Assembly (NCBI RefSeq): GCF_900129565.1
Contig: NZ_FQWD01000002.1
Span: forward strand, 678,439-742,438
Source of the DNA: Marisediminitalea aggregata
GTDB taxonomy: Bacteria > Pseudomonadota > Gammaproteobacteria > Enterobacterales > Alteromonadaceae
Reading direction: 5' to 3'
Length of the DNA stretch: 64,000 nt
In this document: positions 18,872 through 27,109 of the stretch, one piece after another
How the letters are laid out: every line of letters begins with the position of its first letter
Position numbering within the stretch: position 1 is the first letter of the stretch
The notes under the pieces: generated by a model
Databases searched by the model: none
Told to the model about the DNA's origin: nothing
What the model saw: only the letters and a program-made list of their open reading frames with translations
Position numbers and translations under genes: made by a program

Positions 18872-20518
18872 CTATGCGCGCGTCATCGACAGCGAGCGAC
18901 CTTGTTTGGTTATACGGTACTGACGAAGCGTTTTAGCGGTGTAATGCTCAGAGTTTACATTGCTTACCGCAATAAACTTCACTGTGGCTTGCTCAGGCTG
19001 CAGAGACACCTTTACGTAACCTCGGTGCTGACAGTCAGTCCACATAATCTCTCGATTGTGCGACGCAACACGCAAATCTAACTCTGTCGCCAGTTCAGGT
19101 CCCAACGACTCGAAATCACCCGGTGAGGTGATCCCGGCGGTACCCAGTTCGACGCCCATGGCATCGCCATCACCGGCATACAACTGATTCGCCCAGAAAG
19201 CATGACTATCGCCGGTCAGGACTATCAAATCCGTCGCGTCAACCGACTGACAAAGCTGATAGAATTTTTCTCTGGCAACCGGGTAACCGTCCCAGGTATC
19301 GAGGTAGATGGGCAAGTCCAGCTTGCCGAGGGCCATAAAATAAGCGAAGTGTGCCGCAACCGGATCGTTGTCGGCCAGACTCGTGGGCAATGTCAAGTCG
19401 GTCACATCCGGCACATGCGTCCGGGCAATGGGAATTTGATTGCCAATCAGCCGCCACTTGGCGTGTTTCACCGATGCCGCCAACTGTGCTTCTAAAAACT
19501 GCTCCATCGCGACGCTTATCATGGTACGGGATGGATCGCCCAATACGGTTTCAATGAAATGCCTGAGCGATTGTTCGGTATTCAACTGTTTTAAGTGTTC
19601 ACCGTAGTCGATTTGAAGACTGCGACCGGTGTGGCGGGTTTCGAGGGTGGTCAGAGTGGCCAGGTTACCAAACGAAAAGTGTCGCCACAGTTGCGCTTTA
19701 TTAGCCTGCGGACCGGGTTCGCGCAACGGCATCCACTCGTAATAAGCCTGAATTGACGCAGCTCTTCTTGCCGTCCAACTGCCTTCGTGCGATTGATGAT
19801 TTTGCGCCCCATTCATATAAGGGTTGTTGGCCGACTCATGATCGTCCCAGGTCGGAATGAGTGGGTGTGTAGCGTGCATGAGTCTTGAGCCGCTGTCGGT
19901 TTTATATTGGCGGTGACGCTGGCGGTAGTCTGCCAGACTCACTATTTCATGAGCAGGCAGATGCTGACGATTAAGTTGACGTCCCGATTCAGCGCCCCAC
20001 CCGCTCTGACCATATTCATAGATGTAATCCCCCAGATGCACCACGAAATCAATGTCACTGTCTGATGCAATATGGTGGTAGGCATTAAAGTAGCCAAAGG
20101 GGTAATTCGAACAACTGGCAACGGCAATCGACAATGTGTCCAGATTACCTTCAGGCAGGGTTTTCGTGCGGCCGGGTTCGCTTTGTTCGGAGCCGGAAGA
20201 AAAGCGATAGTAGTAGATACTGCCGGGCGTCAGCCCGGTCACATCCACTTTAAATGTGCAATCGGCTTCGTTAAAGGTCTGTCCCTGACCTTGTTTTACA
20301 ATACGGGTAAATGCCACATCCTCGGCCACTTGCCACGTTAACGTTACCGGCTTTGTGGTGTGTGTCCAGATGATCACGGCGTCGTGGGTAGGGTCGCCAC
20401 TAGCGACGCCACAATCGAATAATGCACTGTTTGGGAGAGCGAAAGCCGGTCGATAAAATGGAGAAATTAAACTGCTTGCCAAACCCGTTTTTATAAAGTG
20501 TCTGCGGGAAAATGTCAT
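18872..20518 (-). CDS. phoD: PhoD-family alkaline phosphatase/phosphodiesterase, Tat-exported
   Basis: 548 residues. A twin-arginine signal (SRRHFIKTG) precedes a hydrophobic stretch ending at PAFA, as in PhoD. An N-terminal beta-sandwich (GVASGDPTHDAVIIWT) is followed by the calcium/iron phosphatase domain with HLGDYIYEYG, WDDHESANN and LTGDSHAFWANQL. PhoD enzymes are known to hydrolyse phosphate mono- and diesters in the periplasm under phosphate limitation. A PhoB-box-like sequence precedes the gene at the correct distance from a -10, supporting Pho control. It is the last gene of the long minus-strand phosphate region. Confidence 0.93.
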   Translation of the reverse strand: MTFSRRHFIKTGLASSLISPFYRPAFALPNSALFDCGVASGDPTHDAVIIWTHTTKPVTLTWQVAEDVAFTRIVKQGQGQTFNEADCTFKVDVTGLTPGSIYYYRFSSGSEQSEPGRTKTLPEGNLDTLSIAVASCSNYPFGYFNAYHHIASDSDIDFVVHLGDYIYEYGQSGWGAESGRQLNRQHLPAHEIVSLADYRQRHRQYKTDSGSRLMHATHPLIPTWDDHESANNPYMNGAQNHQSHEGSWTARRAASIQAYYEWMPLREPGPQANKAQLWRHFSFGNLATLTTLETRHTGRSLQIDYGEHLKQLNTEQSLRHFIETVLGDPSRTMISVAMEQFLEAQLAASVKHAKWRLIGNQIPIARTHVPDVTDLTLPTSLADNDPVAAHFAYFMALGKLDLPIYLDTWDGYPVAREKFYQLCQSVDATDLIVLTGDSHAFWANQLYAGDGDAMGVELGTAGITSPGDFESLGPELATELDLRVASHNREIMWTDCQHRGYVKVSLQPEQATVKFIAVSNVNSEHYTAKTLRQYRITKQGRSLSMTRA

Positions 20519-20566
20519 AACGTCACGCGCTGATAAATCAATATGCGCCGACTATGACAGTGGTCT

Positions 20567-20584
20567 GTGACAAAGTTATGAATC
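20567..20584 (-). promoter_or_regulatory. phoD: Candidate Pho box upstream of phoD
   Basis: Read on the minus strand, GATTCATAACTTTGTCAC matches the two-heptamer, 11-nt-period PhoB box in about 12 of 18 positions. Exactly 10 nt downstream is CATAGT, four of six matches to a -10. A further CTGTCAT half-site lies at 20560-20554. It overlaps the hairpin at 20575-20601. Confidence 0.5.
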
Positions 20585-20601
20585 TCTTGAAGATTCATAA
20601 C
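20575..20601 (-). terminator. Hairpin after the TPR/TonB-C gene
   Basis: Perfect 11-base arms (GTTATGAATCT / AGATTCATAAC) with a 5-nt loop lie 12 nt after the stop of the minus-strand TPR/TonB-C gene. On the minus strand only a short TTT follows, so termination strength is doubtful. Confidence 0.45.
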
Positions 20602-20612
20602 CTTGCTATTTG

Positions 20613-21737
20613 CTACGGGCTTAATTTGAAGTCCATTTGCACTTTCATATTTTGCGCGACCACGGGTTCTCCGTCGGTGAACTTCGGTGCGTACCGCCAT
20701 TGATCCAATGCTTCCAGCGTTGCCCGAATGAATTTTTTACTCCCTGTGTATTCCAGTACATCGGGAGAAGTCACAAAACCTTGTTCATCAATAGAGAATT
20801 CAATTACCACGTACCCTTCTCGTCGCCCCATCGCCGCCGTACGAGGGTAAACCGGATTAACACGATAAATAGGGTCCGGCTCCTGATTCTCATCCCAGGG
20901 GGTCATTCTGCCAATAGTTTGGCAATGCTGTGTTGCTTTGTCTTGTTCACCCATTTTTGAATAGGTCTGAACCAACATAGCATGGGCTTTCAATGCCCAG
21001 GGGTGTGAATAGAGCATCGCATCATTAACGCGTTTAGCCACCGACTCAAGGTAACCACTCGCCTGTTCGTAATCTTTATGTGCGTAACGTAATTTCCCCA
21101 TCAAAAAGTTCAGGTGAACCGTCCTTAAATCGTTCGGGCCCCAGCTTTCATTTGCCAGCACGAGGGCCTTTTCGGTTAAGGTTTCAGTTCTTGAAAATGA
21201 CAAGGGGGTGGCGCCATAACGGGTAATAGGCGTCAACGCACTGTAGTAAATGATCGCCGCGTCATGGAGCGGTTCTTCCGGAACGTCCTCTAAGTCATTT
21301 AAAATGGCCTTTAAGGCTTTTTCTGCTCGCTGAAAACTCGATGTCGTTGACGGCAGCCTGGCAGTGGTTCGTATTAAATCGTAGGATTCGAGGCGTGCTA
21401 AAAACGTCTTCAAATGGAGCGGGCCAAAGGTATCCGATGCATAGCTGATGAGTGACTGATACGCGTCTTCCGCTTCACTAAACTGCTCGTTTAAACGCAG
21501 CGCATTGGCCAGGTTATACTGCAACGCATAATAATTTTCAGTGCTGCTCAATACCGAATCACTGGCCAAACTCAGTGCCAGATTCGCATATTTAACGGCC
21601 TGTTCGCCGTTCCCTGCATCAACCGCCTGGGTATAACGGTTATACGCTTCGCTGAACGTGCTCGCCGTTTGGGCGTAGGCGCTATTGCTCGCTATCCCAA
21701 AACAGAATGCAATTGTGAGTTGTCTGAGTGTTTTCAT
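20613..21737 (-). CDS. Periplasmic TPR protein with TonB C-terminal domain
   Basis: 374 residues from ATG 21737 (AAGGA upstream; the frame extends to 21785 without a better start). A cleavable signal peptide (ending NSAYAQ) is followed by about 250 residues of helical TPR-like repeats and a C-terminal TonB domain (NPVYPRTAAMGRREGYVVIEFSID, then WRYAPKF). Classical TonB is anchored in the inner membrane; this protein has no helix beyond the signal peptide, so it seems to be soluble in the periplasm and could not be energised directly by ExbBD. Whether it contacts receptors is unknown. It lies downstream of the TonB2-type operon behind a terminator, and upstream of phoD. Confidence 0.85.
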   Translation of the reverse strand: MKTLRQLTIAFCFGIASNSAYAQTASTFSEAYNRYTQAVDAGNGEQAVKYANLALSLASDSVLSSTENYYALQYNLANALRLNEQFSEAEDAYQSLISYASDTFGPLHLKTFLARLESYDLIRTTARLPSTTSSFQRAEKALKAILNDLEDVPEEPLHDAAIIYYSALTPITRYGATPLSFSRTETLTEKALVLANESWGPNDLRTVHLNFLMGKLRYAHKDYEQASGYLESVAKRVNDAMLYSHPWALKAHAMLVQTYSKMGEQDKATQHCQTIGRMTPWDENQEPDPIYRVNPVYPRTAAMGRREGYVVIEFSIDEQGFVTSPDVLEYTGSKKFIRATLEALDQWRYAPKFTDGEPVVAQNMKVQMDFKLSP

Positions 21738-21817
21738 TTTATTCTGACATCCTTGTGTTAAATAAAAAGATAGACTGCACAACAAAAGCTATCTTTAATC
21801 ACCGCCATATTCAAGTA

Positions 21818-21846
21818 CAAAAAAGGTCGGCATCATGCCGACCTTT
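21818..21846 (-). terminator. Rho-independent terminator of the ttpC-exbBD-tonB operon
   Basis: Eleven-base arms (AAAGGTCGGCA / TGCCGACCTTT) with a TCA loop; on the minus strand the stem runs into a T-rich tract (TTTTTTG). It sits about 36 nt after the TPR gene stop at 21882. Confidence 0.88.
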
Positions 21847-21881
21847 CATATTAAACGCTTTTAGATTTGCTTACTCGCAGT

Positions 21882-23198
21882 TTATGAACCTAATTCCGCC
21901 TGAATCTGCTCACTGCTGGCTTTTTCTGACTCAACAAATTTAGACCATTGCTGGGCCATACCGCGACTGGACTTAAACTTCTCGGCTTCCGCCAATTCGT
22001 TCAAGGCCTGTGCGTATTGTTTCTTATTGTAAAGCGCCATACCTTTGATCAGATACGGAATGCCCGCATTACGCAGCTCGCCTTTTTCAATCGCTTTCTC
22101 AGCAGCAGAAATAGCGTTGTCCCAATCTTCCATATTCAGGTAGATTTGCGCCAGCTGCGCATCCAGCTCACCATCATCAGACAATTCAGCTGCCTGAGCC
22201 ATAACCGGTACCGCTTTTTCCTGTTCTTTTGCCAGAGTCCAGCTTTGTCCCAGGAACTTCAGATTGCGCAGGTTCTTTTCAAGCACGCCGTCATTCAGCG
22301 CCTGTTCCATTAAACGCGCACCTTTGTATGGGGCTTTATGGTAGTAATACAGCTGTGCAAGGTTAAAGATGTCCGCTGCAGAGCTTACGTAACCTTGCTG
22401 GTACGCGGCTTCCATAATAGCCAGCTGCTTTTTCTCTTCACCGAGCTCACCGTACATGCCAGCCAGTTGGATCCAGTATTTAGGCTCGTTGAACAACTTA
22501 ACCATTTTCACCAGTACGTCTTTCACTTTCTCGGGCTGCTTCAGCTCGTAAAAGATAGCGCGCTGCAGAATTAGCCAGCCTTCATCCGGGATCATGCCTT
22601 CTTCTTCGTGGCCTTTAATGGCCTCGGTAATAAAGTCGGCCGCTTCGGCGTACTGTTTGTTCTGATAGTACGCCTGAGCCTTGATCACCAGGTTCTTCGG
22701 TGGAATTTTACCTGTATTCAGGTTTTCCCAGCGCTCGAGGTACGTAATGGCTTCGGCATAGTTGCCTTGCATCAGGTTTAGCTGTGCCAGACTGAACAGG
22801 GTGCTCAGCTCGAAGCTTTCCGGAATAGGCTGCTGCTCAACCACCTTCGCGAAATTTTCAAGGGCTTTGTCGTACTGTTCGTCGTTGTAATAAATAAACC
22901 CGTAAAAGTTATACATCATGGCCAGCTCGTAGCTGTTCATGGAGGTTTCTTTATCTTGTACAACGTCCAGAATTTCAATAGCTTCAGCCAGATTGCCACC
23001 ATCAGCGGCTGACTGTGCACGGGCTAACTGCTCGTAAACTTTAGAACGTAGCGCCGGTGTACGTCTGGTAGGACGCTCACTGGCTTTTTGCTCCTGAGCA
23101 ACAGCGTCATTACTGACCAACAGCGTAGACACACTGCCCGTTGCCAACAAGCCCGTTGCAACCAGTGATAACAGGGTGCGAGAGAGTGTTTGCTTCAT
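21882..23198 (-). CDS. TPR-repeat periplasmic protein of the TonB2-type system
   Basis: 438 residues with a signal peptide (cleavage near DAVAQEQ) and tetratricopeptide-like repeats through most of the length (for example YGFIYYNDEQYDKALENFAKV and AQAYYQNKQYAEAADF). In the Vibrio/Shewanella TonB2 clusters a TPR protein occupies the same last position. It follows tonB by 7 nt in one operon. Its partner is unknown; a role in supporting the energising complex is inferred from position only. Confidence 0.88.
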   Translation of the reverse strand: MKQTLSRTLLSLVATGLLATGSVSTLLVSNDAVAQEQKASERPTRRTPALRSKVYEQLARAQSAADGGNLAEAIEILDVVQDKETSMNSYELAMMYNFYGFIYYNDEQYDKALENFAKVVEQQPIPESFELSTLFSLAQLNLMQGNYAEAITYLERWENLNTGKIPPKNLVIKAQAYYQNKQYAEAADFITEAIKGHEEEGMIPDEGWLILQRAIFYELKQPEKVKDVLVKMVKLFNEPKYWIQLAGMYGELGEEKKQLAIMEAAYQQGYVSSAADIFNLAQLYYYHKAPYKGARLMEQALNDGVLEKNLRNLKFLGQSWTLAKEQEKAVPVMAQAAELSDDGELDAQLAQIYLNMEDWDNAISAAEKAIEKGELRNAGIPYLIKGMALYNKKQYAQALNELAEAEKFKSSRGMAQQWSKFVESEKASSEQIQAELGS

Positions 23199-23205
23199 AC
23201 TGTCA

Positions 23206-23817
23206 TTACCCGTCTATCTGGAATGTTATGCGGTTTTGCACACCGGATACTTCCGTGGCTTCGCCATTCACAACCCGAGGCTTGTATTTGAACTTCATGG
23301 CAGCGTCCATAGCAGCCTGTTCAAAAATCCCTTCCGGGTTTGCCTCAATAACGTAAACGTCTTTTACCGCGCCTTGTTTGGTAACCGTGAATTCAACAAT
23401 CACGAATCCTTCGATACCGCGCTGCAGTGCACGGCGCGGATACACAGGTGATACCTTCACAATTGGCAGATATTCACCGTCACCCGACTCCAGCGCCAGA
23501 CCGCCACCTTCCAGTGACATGCTGTCGCCAACATCGGCTGAGAATGACATTCCGCTGCCGTCTGCATCCGGACTTGGAGAGTCCATTTGCGGCGTATCCA
23601 TTTGCGGCGGCTGTTCTTCCGGCTTAGGCGGCTTACGGGGCTTGCGTTCTTTCTTCTGAACCTGCTCTTCAGGCTTCACGCGAACAAAGTCCAGCACGCT
23701 GCCTTTCGGTGGTTCAGTTAATGCACTGCCGCCCATTTTGATCAGCGACTGCATTAAAAAGAACAATCCCAATGTAATCGCCAGTGATACAACAAATGCG
23801 ATTAAAAATCGTGACAT
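23206..23817 (-). CDS. tonB: TonB energy transducer (TonB2 type)
   Basis: 203 residues: one N-terminal transmembrane helix (about 4-26), a short proline/lysine-rich spacer (RKPRKPPKPEEQPP), an acidic/glycine linker and a C-terminal TonB domain with SPVYPRRALQRGIEGFVIVEFTV. It couples the ExbBD proton motor to outer-membrane receptors. The short spacer is typical of TonB2-type proteins, which act with TtpC. It is flanked by exbD and the TPR gene at 7-12 nt, clearly in one operon. Confidence 0.95.
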   Translation of the reverse strand: MSRFLIAFVVSLAITLGLFFLMQSLIKMGGSALTEPPKGSVLDFVRVKPEEQVQKKERKPRKPPKPEEQPPQMDTPQMDSPSPDADGSGMSFSADVGDSMSLEGGGLALESGDGEYLPIVKVSPVYPRRALQRGIEGFVIVEFTVTKQGAVKDVYVIEANPEGIFEQAAMDAAMKFKYKPRVVNGEATEVSGVQNRITFQIDG

Positions 23818-23829
23818 AGCAATGCTCGC

Positions 23830-24237
23830 TTATGGCTCTTGCGCTGCAATAGACACTTCGTACACGCCCGCGGCACGTGAAGCATCCATAACCTTAATAA
23901 GGGTATCGGTCGTGGCTTTCTTATCAGCCTGAATTACCACAGTACCTTGTGGGTTTTCAGCGTGCAGACGCTCAATATTGGCCTGTACAGCACGGACGTC
24001 GATACGGCGTTTGTTGATCCAGATTTCGCCTTTATCTGAAATAGCAATCAGGATGTTGGCCCGGTCTTGCTTCACTGCGGTGGCAGCTTCAGGACGGTTT
24101 ACGTCAATACCTGCTTCCTTCACGAACGACGCCGTTACGATAAAGAAGATCAACATGATAAATACAACGTCCAGCATGGGCGTCATATCAATCGTTGCTT
24201 CTTCTTCGTCAACCAGGTTTTGAAAATGCTGTTTCAT
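23830..24237 (-). CDS. exbD: ExbD proton-channel subunit
   Basis: 135 residues, one transmembrane helix near the N-terminus with the conserved aspartate in DMTPMLDVVFIMLIFFIV, then a periplasmic domain (VVIQADKKATTDTLIKVMD). With ExbB it forms the proton-driven motor for TonB. It lies 46 nt after exbB. Confidence 0.95.
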   Translation of the reverse strand: MKQHFQNLVDEEEATIDMTPMLDVVFIMLIFFIVTASFVKEAGIDVNRPEAATAVKQDRANILIAISDKGEIWINKRRIDVRAVQANIERLHAENPQGTVVIQADKKATTDTLIKVMDASRAAGVYEVSIAAQEP

Positions 24238-24283
24238 AATTCTTTTACCTTACTAGATGCACCGGGAATCCCCGATGCATGCC

Positions 24284-24799
24284 TTAACGCTTGATCAATG
24301 CTTCTTCAAGGTGTGCACGTTCGGTTTTCACCTTGCGGTTCAACCAGGTCGAGGCGAATACGCCTGACAGTGCGCCTACCATTCCCGCCATTGTGGGGAT
24401 AGTGGCTTTAGATACACCAGAAGCCATTGAACGGGCATTACCTGAGCCTGAGATGGCCATAACATCAAATACTTCAATCATTCCGGTTACGGTTCCCATC
24501 AGACCTAGCAGTGGACACAGTGCCACCAGCGCCTGAATGATGGGGATACTGCCATTTAACTGAATGGTCAGCGTCGAAATCATCTTGGAGCGGATTTGTT
24601 CAGCGTGCCATGAAGAGCGATCTTCACGTGCTTTCCAAACTTTTACCGCTTCTTTACTGAAGTTTTTGTGCCAGATTAACAGGTACAATGCGCGTTCGAG
24701 GATCAAGAGCCACATCACGAATATCAGTAAACCGATGACCAGGAGTACCTGGCCTCCGGTTTCTGTAAAATCACGAATTGCTTCAAGAAACTCAATCAT
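24284..24799 (-). CDS. exbB: ExbB proton-channel subunit
   Basis: 171 residues with three transmembrane helices and the MotA/TolQ/ExbB signature (ALVALCPLLGLMGTVTGMIEVF). The shortened length matches the ExbB2 of TonB2 systems. It starts 5 nt after the ttpC stop. Confidence 0.95.
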   Translation of the reverse strand: MIEFLEAIRDFTETGGQVLLVIGLLIFVMWLLILERALYLLIWHKNFSKEAVKVWKAREDRSSWHAEQIRSKMISTLTIQLNGSIPIIQALVALCPLLGLMGTVTGMIEVFDVMAISGSGNARSMASGVSKATIPTMAGMVGALSGVFASTWLNRKVKTERAHLEEALIKR

Positions 24800-24804
24800 A
24801 ATGA

Positions 24805-26169
24805 TTAGCCTCGCTCAGCGCGCTCAGCAATCACACCAGCAGCTTGTTCCTGCAGAATGTAAACGATGTTCTTACTACGCGTATTCAGCATCGCGTACAG
24901 TAAGGTAGTTGGGATTGCTACTACCAGACCAAGAACCGTAGTAACCAATGCCGTAGAGATACCACCCGCCATCAGTTTAGGGTCACCGGTACCAAACAGG
25001 GTAATCGCCTGGAAGGTGTTAATCATACCGGTAACGGTACCTAACAGCCCCATCAGCGGTGCAACAACAGAGATGATCTTGATGATAGTCAGGTTGCGAC
25101 CCAGCTTAGGTACTTCGGCCAGAATGGCTTCGGTTAAGTGCAGCTCTAATGCTTCAGTATCGGCATTTGGATGCTCGTCACGGACTTTCAGTACGCGGCC
25201 CAGCGGGTTGTTAGTTTTGACTTCAGCAGATTTCAGCTGGCTGTTCACCTTGGCGCGGATAAACGTCAGTGTAAACAAACGCTCAATAGACAGCAGCAGG
25301 CCAAATGCACCCACAATCAGGATGATGTAACCAACCACACCACCTTGCTCTACACGTTCCTGCAGGTTAGGCGCTTGGACTAACAGACCCAGGATTGAAC
25401 CACCTGTAGGGTCGATACCGAACTTAACGATGTCGCCGTTTGAAGCTTGCAGTTCAGCAGCAGACTCACCGTAGCGATCAGCAGGTTGACGAATCAGCTC
25501 TGATACCGTGCCGGTTACGCCGTTAAACTCAAGGTATTTGCCGTCAGCAACCAGCGCAAAAGGACCTACGCGAACAACCTCTTTGCTGACTTTCGCGCCG
25601 CCCGCTTCAACCACATCAGTGGTGAACTTGGTCACTTTACCCGACTCGGTCATTTCGCGTTGCAGTTCGAACCATACGCGCTCGATTTCTTCGATAGACG
25701 CCAGTTTTGAGCTAGAGCCCATGTCTTGTGCCAACTGGTCAAGAAATTCTGAACGACCGCTGATTTCAGCAGAAATCATTGAGTTGTAGAATTTGTTTTT
25801 GGTGTCACCCGCCACTTGCTGTAGCACACCAAACAGTTCTTTTAATGAACCCAGGCGAGTCGTCAGCGCTTCGTTCAGGTCTGCCAGTTTAAATTCGTTC
25901 TGCTCAAACTGGGTTTCCAGACGCTCTGACAAAGCCAGGGTGTTGTCGCGTAATGTATTGGTATCACGCAAAATTTGATCTTGTTCAGCACGTTTAGCAA
26001 GGAACTCTTGTTCGCGTTGCTTGTTTTGTTGTGTCTGAGCAAATTTGCCTTCTTCCAGTTGCTTAAGCAGTGCATCCAGGTCCAGAGCTCGCTCATTCTC
26101 TGCCATGGCAGACATGCTCAGGCTTGCTGCAACCAGACCAAATACGATGGTTTTCAACGATTTCAACAT
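24805..26169 (-). CDS. ttpC: TtpC: large ExbB-like protein with periplasmic coiled coil
   Basis: 454 residues from ATG 26169 (GAGG 8 nt upstream; a GTG three bases earlier is also possible). A signal sequence (SMSAMAEN) precedes a long helical coiled-coil region (about 25-170) and a beta-rich stretch. The C-terminal third is a MotA/TolQ/ExbB proton-channel domain with three helices and VAPLMGLLGTVTGMINTF. In Vibrio, TtpC is required for TonB2-dependent transport. The gene order DUF3450-ttpC-exbB-exbD-tonB-TPR is the same here. Confidence 0.92.
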   Translation of the reverse strand: MLKSLKTIVFGLVAASLSMSAMAENERALDLDALLKQLEEGKFAQTQQNKQREQEFLAKRAEQDQILRDTNTLRDNTLALSERLETQFEQNEFKLADLNEALTTRLGSLKELFGVLQQVAGDTKNKFYNSMISAEISGRSEFLDQLAQDMGSSSKLASIEEIERVWFELQREMTESGKVTKFTTDVVEAGGAKVSKEVVRVGPFALVADGKYLEFNGVTGTVSELIRQPADRYGESAAELQASNGDIVKFGIDPTGGSILGLLVQAPNLQERVEQGGVVGYIILIVGAFGLLLSIERLFTLTFIRAKVNSQLKSAEVKTNNPLGRVLKVRDEHPNADTEALELHLTEAILAEVPKLGRNLTIIKIISVVAPLMGLLGTVTGMINTFQAITLFGTGDPKLMAGGISTALVTTVLGLVVAIPTTLLYAMLNTRSKNIVYILQEQAAGVIAERAERG

Positions 26170-26181
26170 CACTTCGTCCTC

Positions 26182-26937
26182 TTAGTCTGTAATGGCAACT
26201 GGCAGCATTAGCAGATCAGGCGCAAGTTGCTTCTTGGCCATGCGTAATGCTTTAGTGATTTGCGTACGGTAAGAGCTGTCTAACTCTTCCCATTGACGAG
26301 TTTGCTTATTCCACACTCCCTGCGTGCTGGCGTCGCGAGTCTGATAAATCAGCGCAGTACGACCAAGACGTAAAAACTCAACGTCACGTTCCTGACCGTC
26401 AATGTTGTGAATACCGGTGTAAGCTTCCATGGTGCGACCGTAGTCCATCTCAACCTGGTAAGCTTCCATTACACGGCGGAATTTCTCAGATGATGCAACG
26501 TCAGCGCGGTCCATCATGCTTTTCAGGTTCGCAATGCGGTCTGCGCGTTCCTGAGGCAGGAAAGGCACGTCCAGAGCGATAAACTGCTCCAGGCCGTCAA
26601 TCATGCGAATCATCAGCGGGGTAATTTGACGTTCAATAACAGAAACTTCGTCAATCGCTGCATTCAAATCAGCCATTTCCTGTTCCTGGTTAGCAATTTG
26701 CTTTTGCAGTTGCTGATTGTAGATATTTAAACCTTCAATCTCTTTGTTCAGTGTCTTGAACTGCTGCAGTTTGCTGTCAATTTGATCGGTAATACCGTCA
26801 ATTCTTTGCTGCGACGTGGCCGCAGATTCATTGATTTCCTTGGCAGCATCTATGGCAGGCGCTAATTCCTGCTCTTGTGCGAATGCTGATGCCGACAGAA
26901 GTGCCGTGCTTACCAGCAACGTGTTAAAAAGCTTCAT
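26182..26937 (-). CDS. DUF3450 periplasmic coiled-coil protein
   Basis: 251 residues from ATG 26937 (AAGG 9 nt upstream). A signal peptide (SASAFAQEQ) is followed by a long coiled coil (about 25-105, rich in heptad-like Q/L/I) and a conserved C-terminal part (FLPQERADRIANLK, TALIYQTRD). DUF3450 proteins are known as the first gene of TonB2-type clusters; the molecular role is not established. It is the first gene of the operon, 12 nt before ttpC, and a Pho-box promoter lies directly upstream. Confidence 0.88.
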   Translation of the reverse strand: MKLFNTLLVSTALLSASAFAQEQELAPAIDAAKEINESAATSQQRIDGITDQIDSKLQQFKTLNKEIEGLNIYNQQLQKQIANQEQEMADLNAAIDEVSVIERQITPLMIRMIDGLEQFIALDVPFLPQERADRIANLKSMMDRADVASSEKFRRVMEAYQVEMDYGRTMEAYTGIHNIDGQERDVEFLRLGRTALIYQTRDASTQGVWNKQTRQWEELDSSYRTQITKALRMAKKQLAPDLLMLPVAITD

Positions 26938-26995
26938 ACATTCAAACCTTTTTGTTATAAGAAATCGGAACAACCGACCACTAAAAACTGCGGGT

Positions 26996-27029
26996 AGGAT
27001 AGGAGTTTTATGTGACAGTTTTATTACCA
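26996..27029 (-). promoter_or_regulatory. Pho-box promoter of the DUF3450-ttpC-exbBD-tonB operon
   Basis: On the minus strand, TGGTAATAAAACTGTCAC (27029-27012) matches the PhoB box consensus in about 15 of 18 positions, with the second heptamer perfect. Exactly 10 nt downstream is TATCCT (27001-26996) as the -10. This box-to-(-10) spacing is the one known for PhoB-activated promoters, where the box replaces the -35. Confidence 0.65.
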
Positions 27030-27064
27030 GACTGTCATAAAAAAACTTTCCCGTTTTGATAACA

Positions 27065-27092
27065 AAAAAAGCCGCTTAAAAAGCGGCTTTTT
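27065..27092 (-). terminator. Terminator of the TonB-dependent receptor gene
   Basis: Stem AAGCCGCTT / AAGCGGCTT (AAAAAAGCCGCTT to AAGCGGCTTTTT) with T-rich flanks on both strands. It lies 18 nt after the receptor stop and directly before the Pho box of the next operon. Confidence 0.85.
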
Positions 27093-27109
27093 CAATGGGT
27101 TACGCTAGC

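Noticed and set aside
21766..21796. Inverted repeat AAAGATAG / CTATCTTT upstream of the TPR/TonB-C gene as an operator
   Set aside because: The arms are AT-rich and short with a 15-nt loop, which is common by chance in such sequence.
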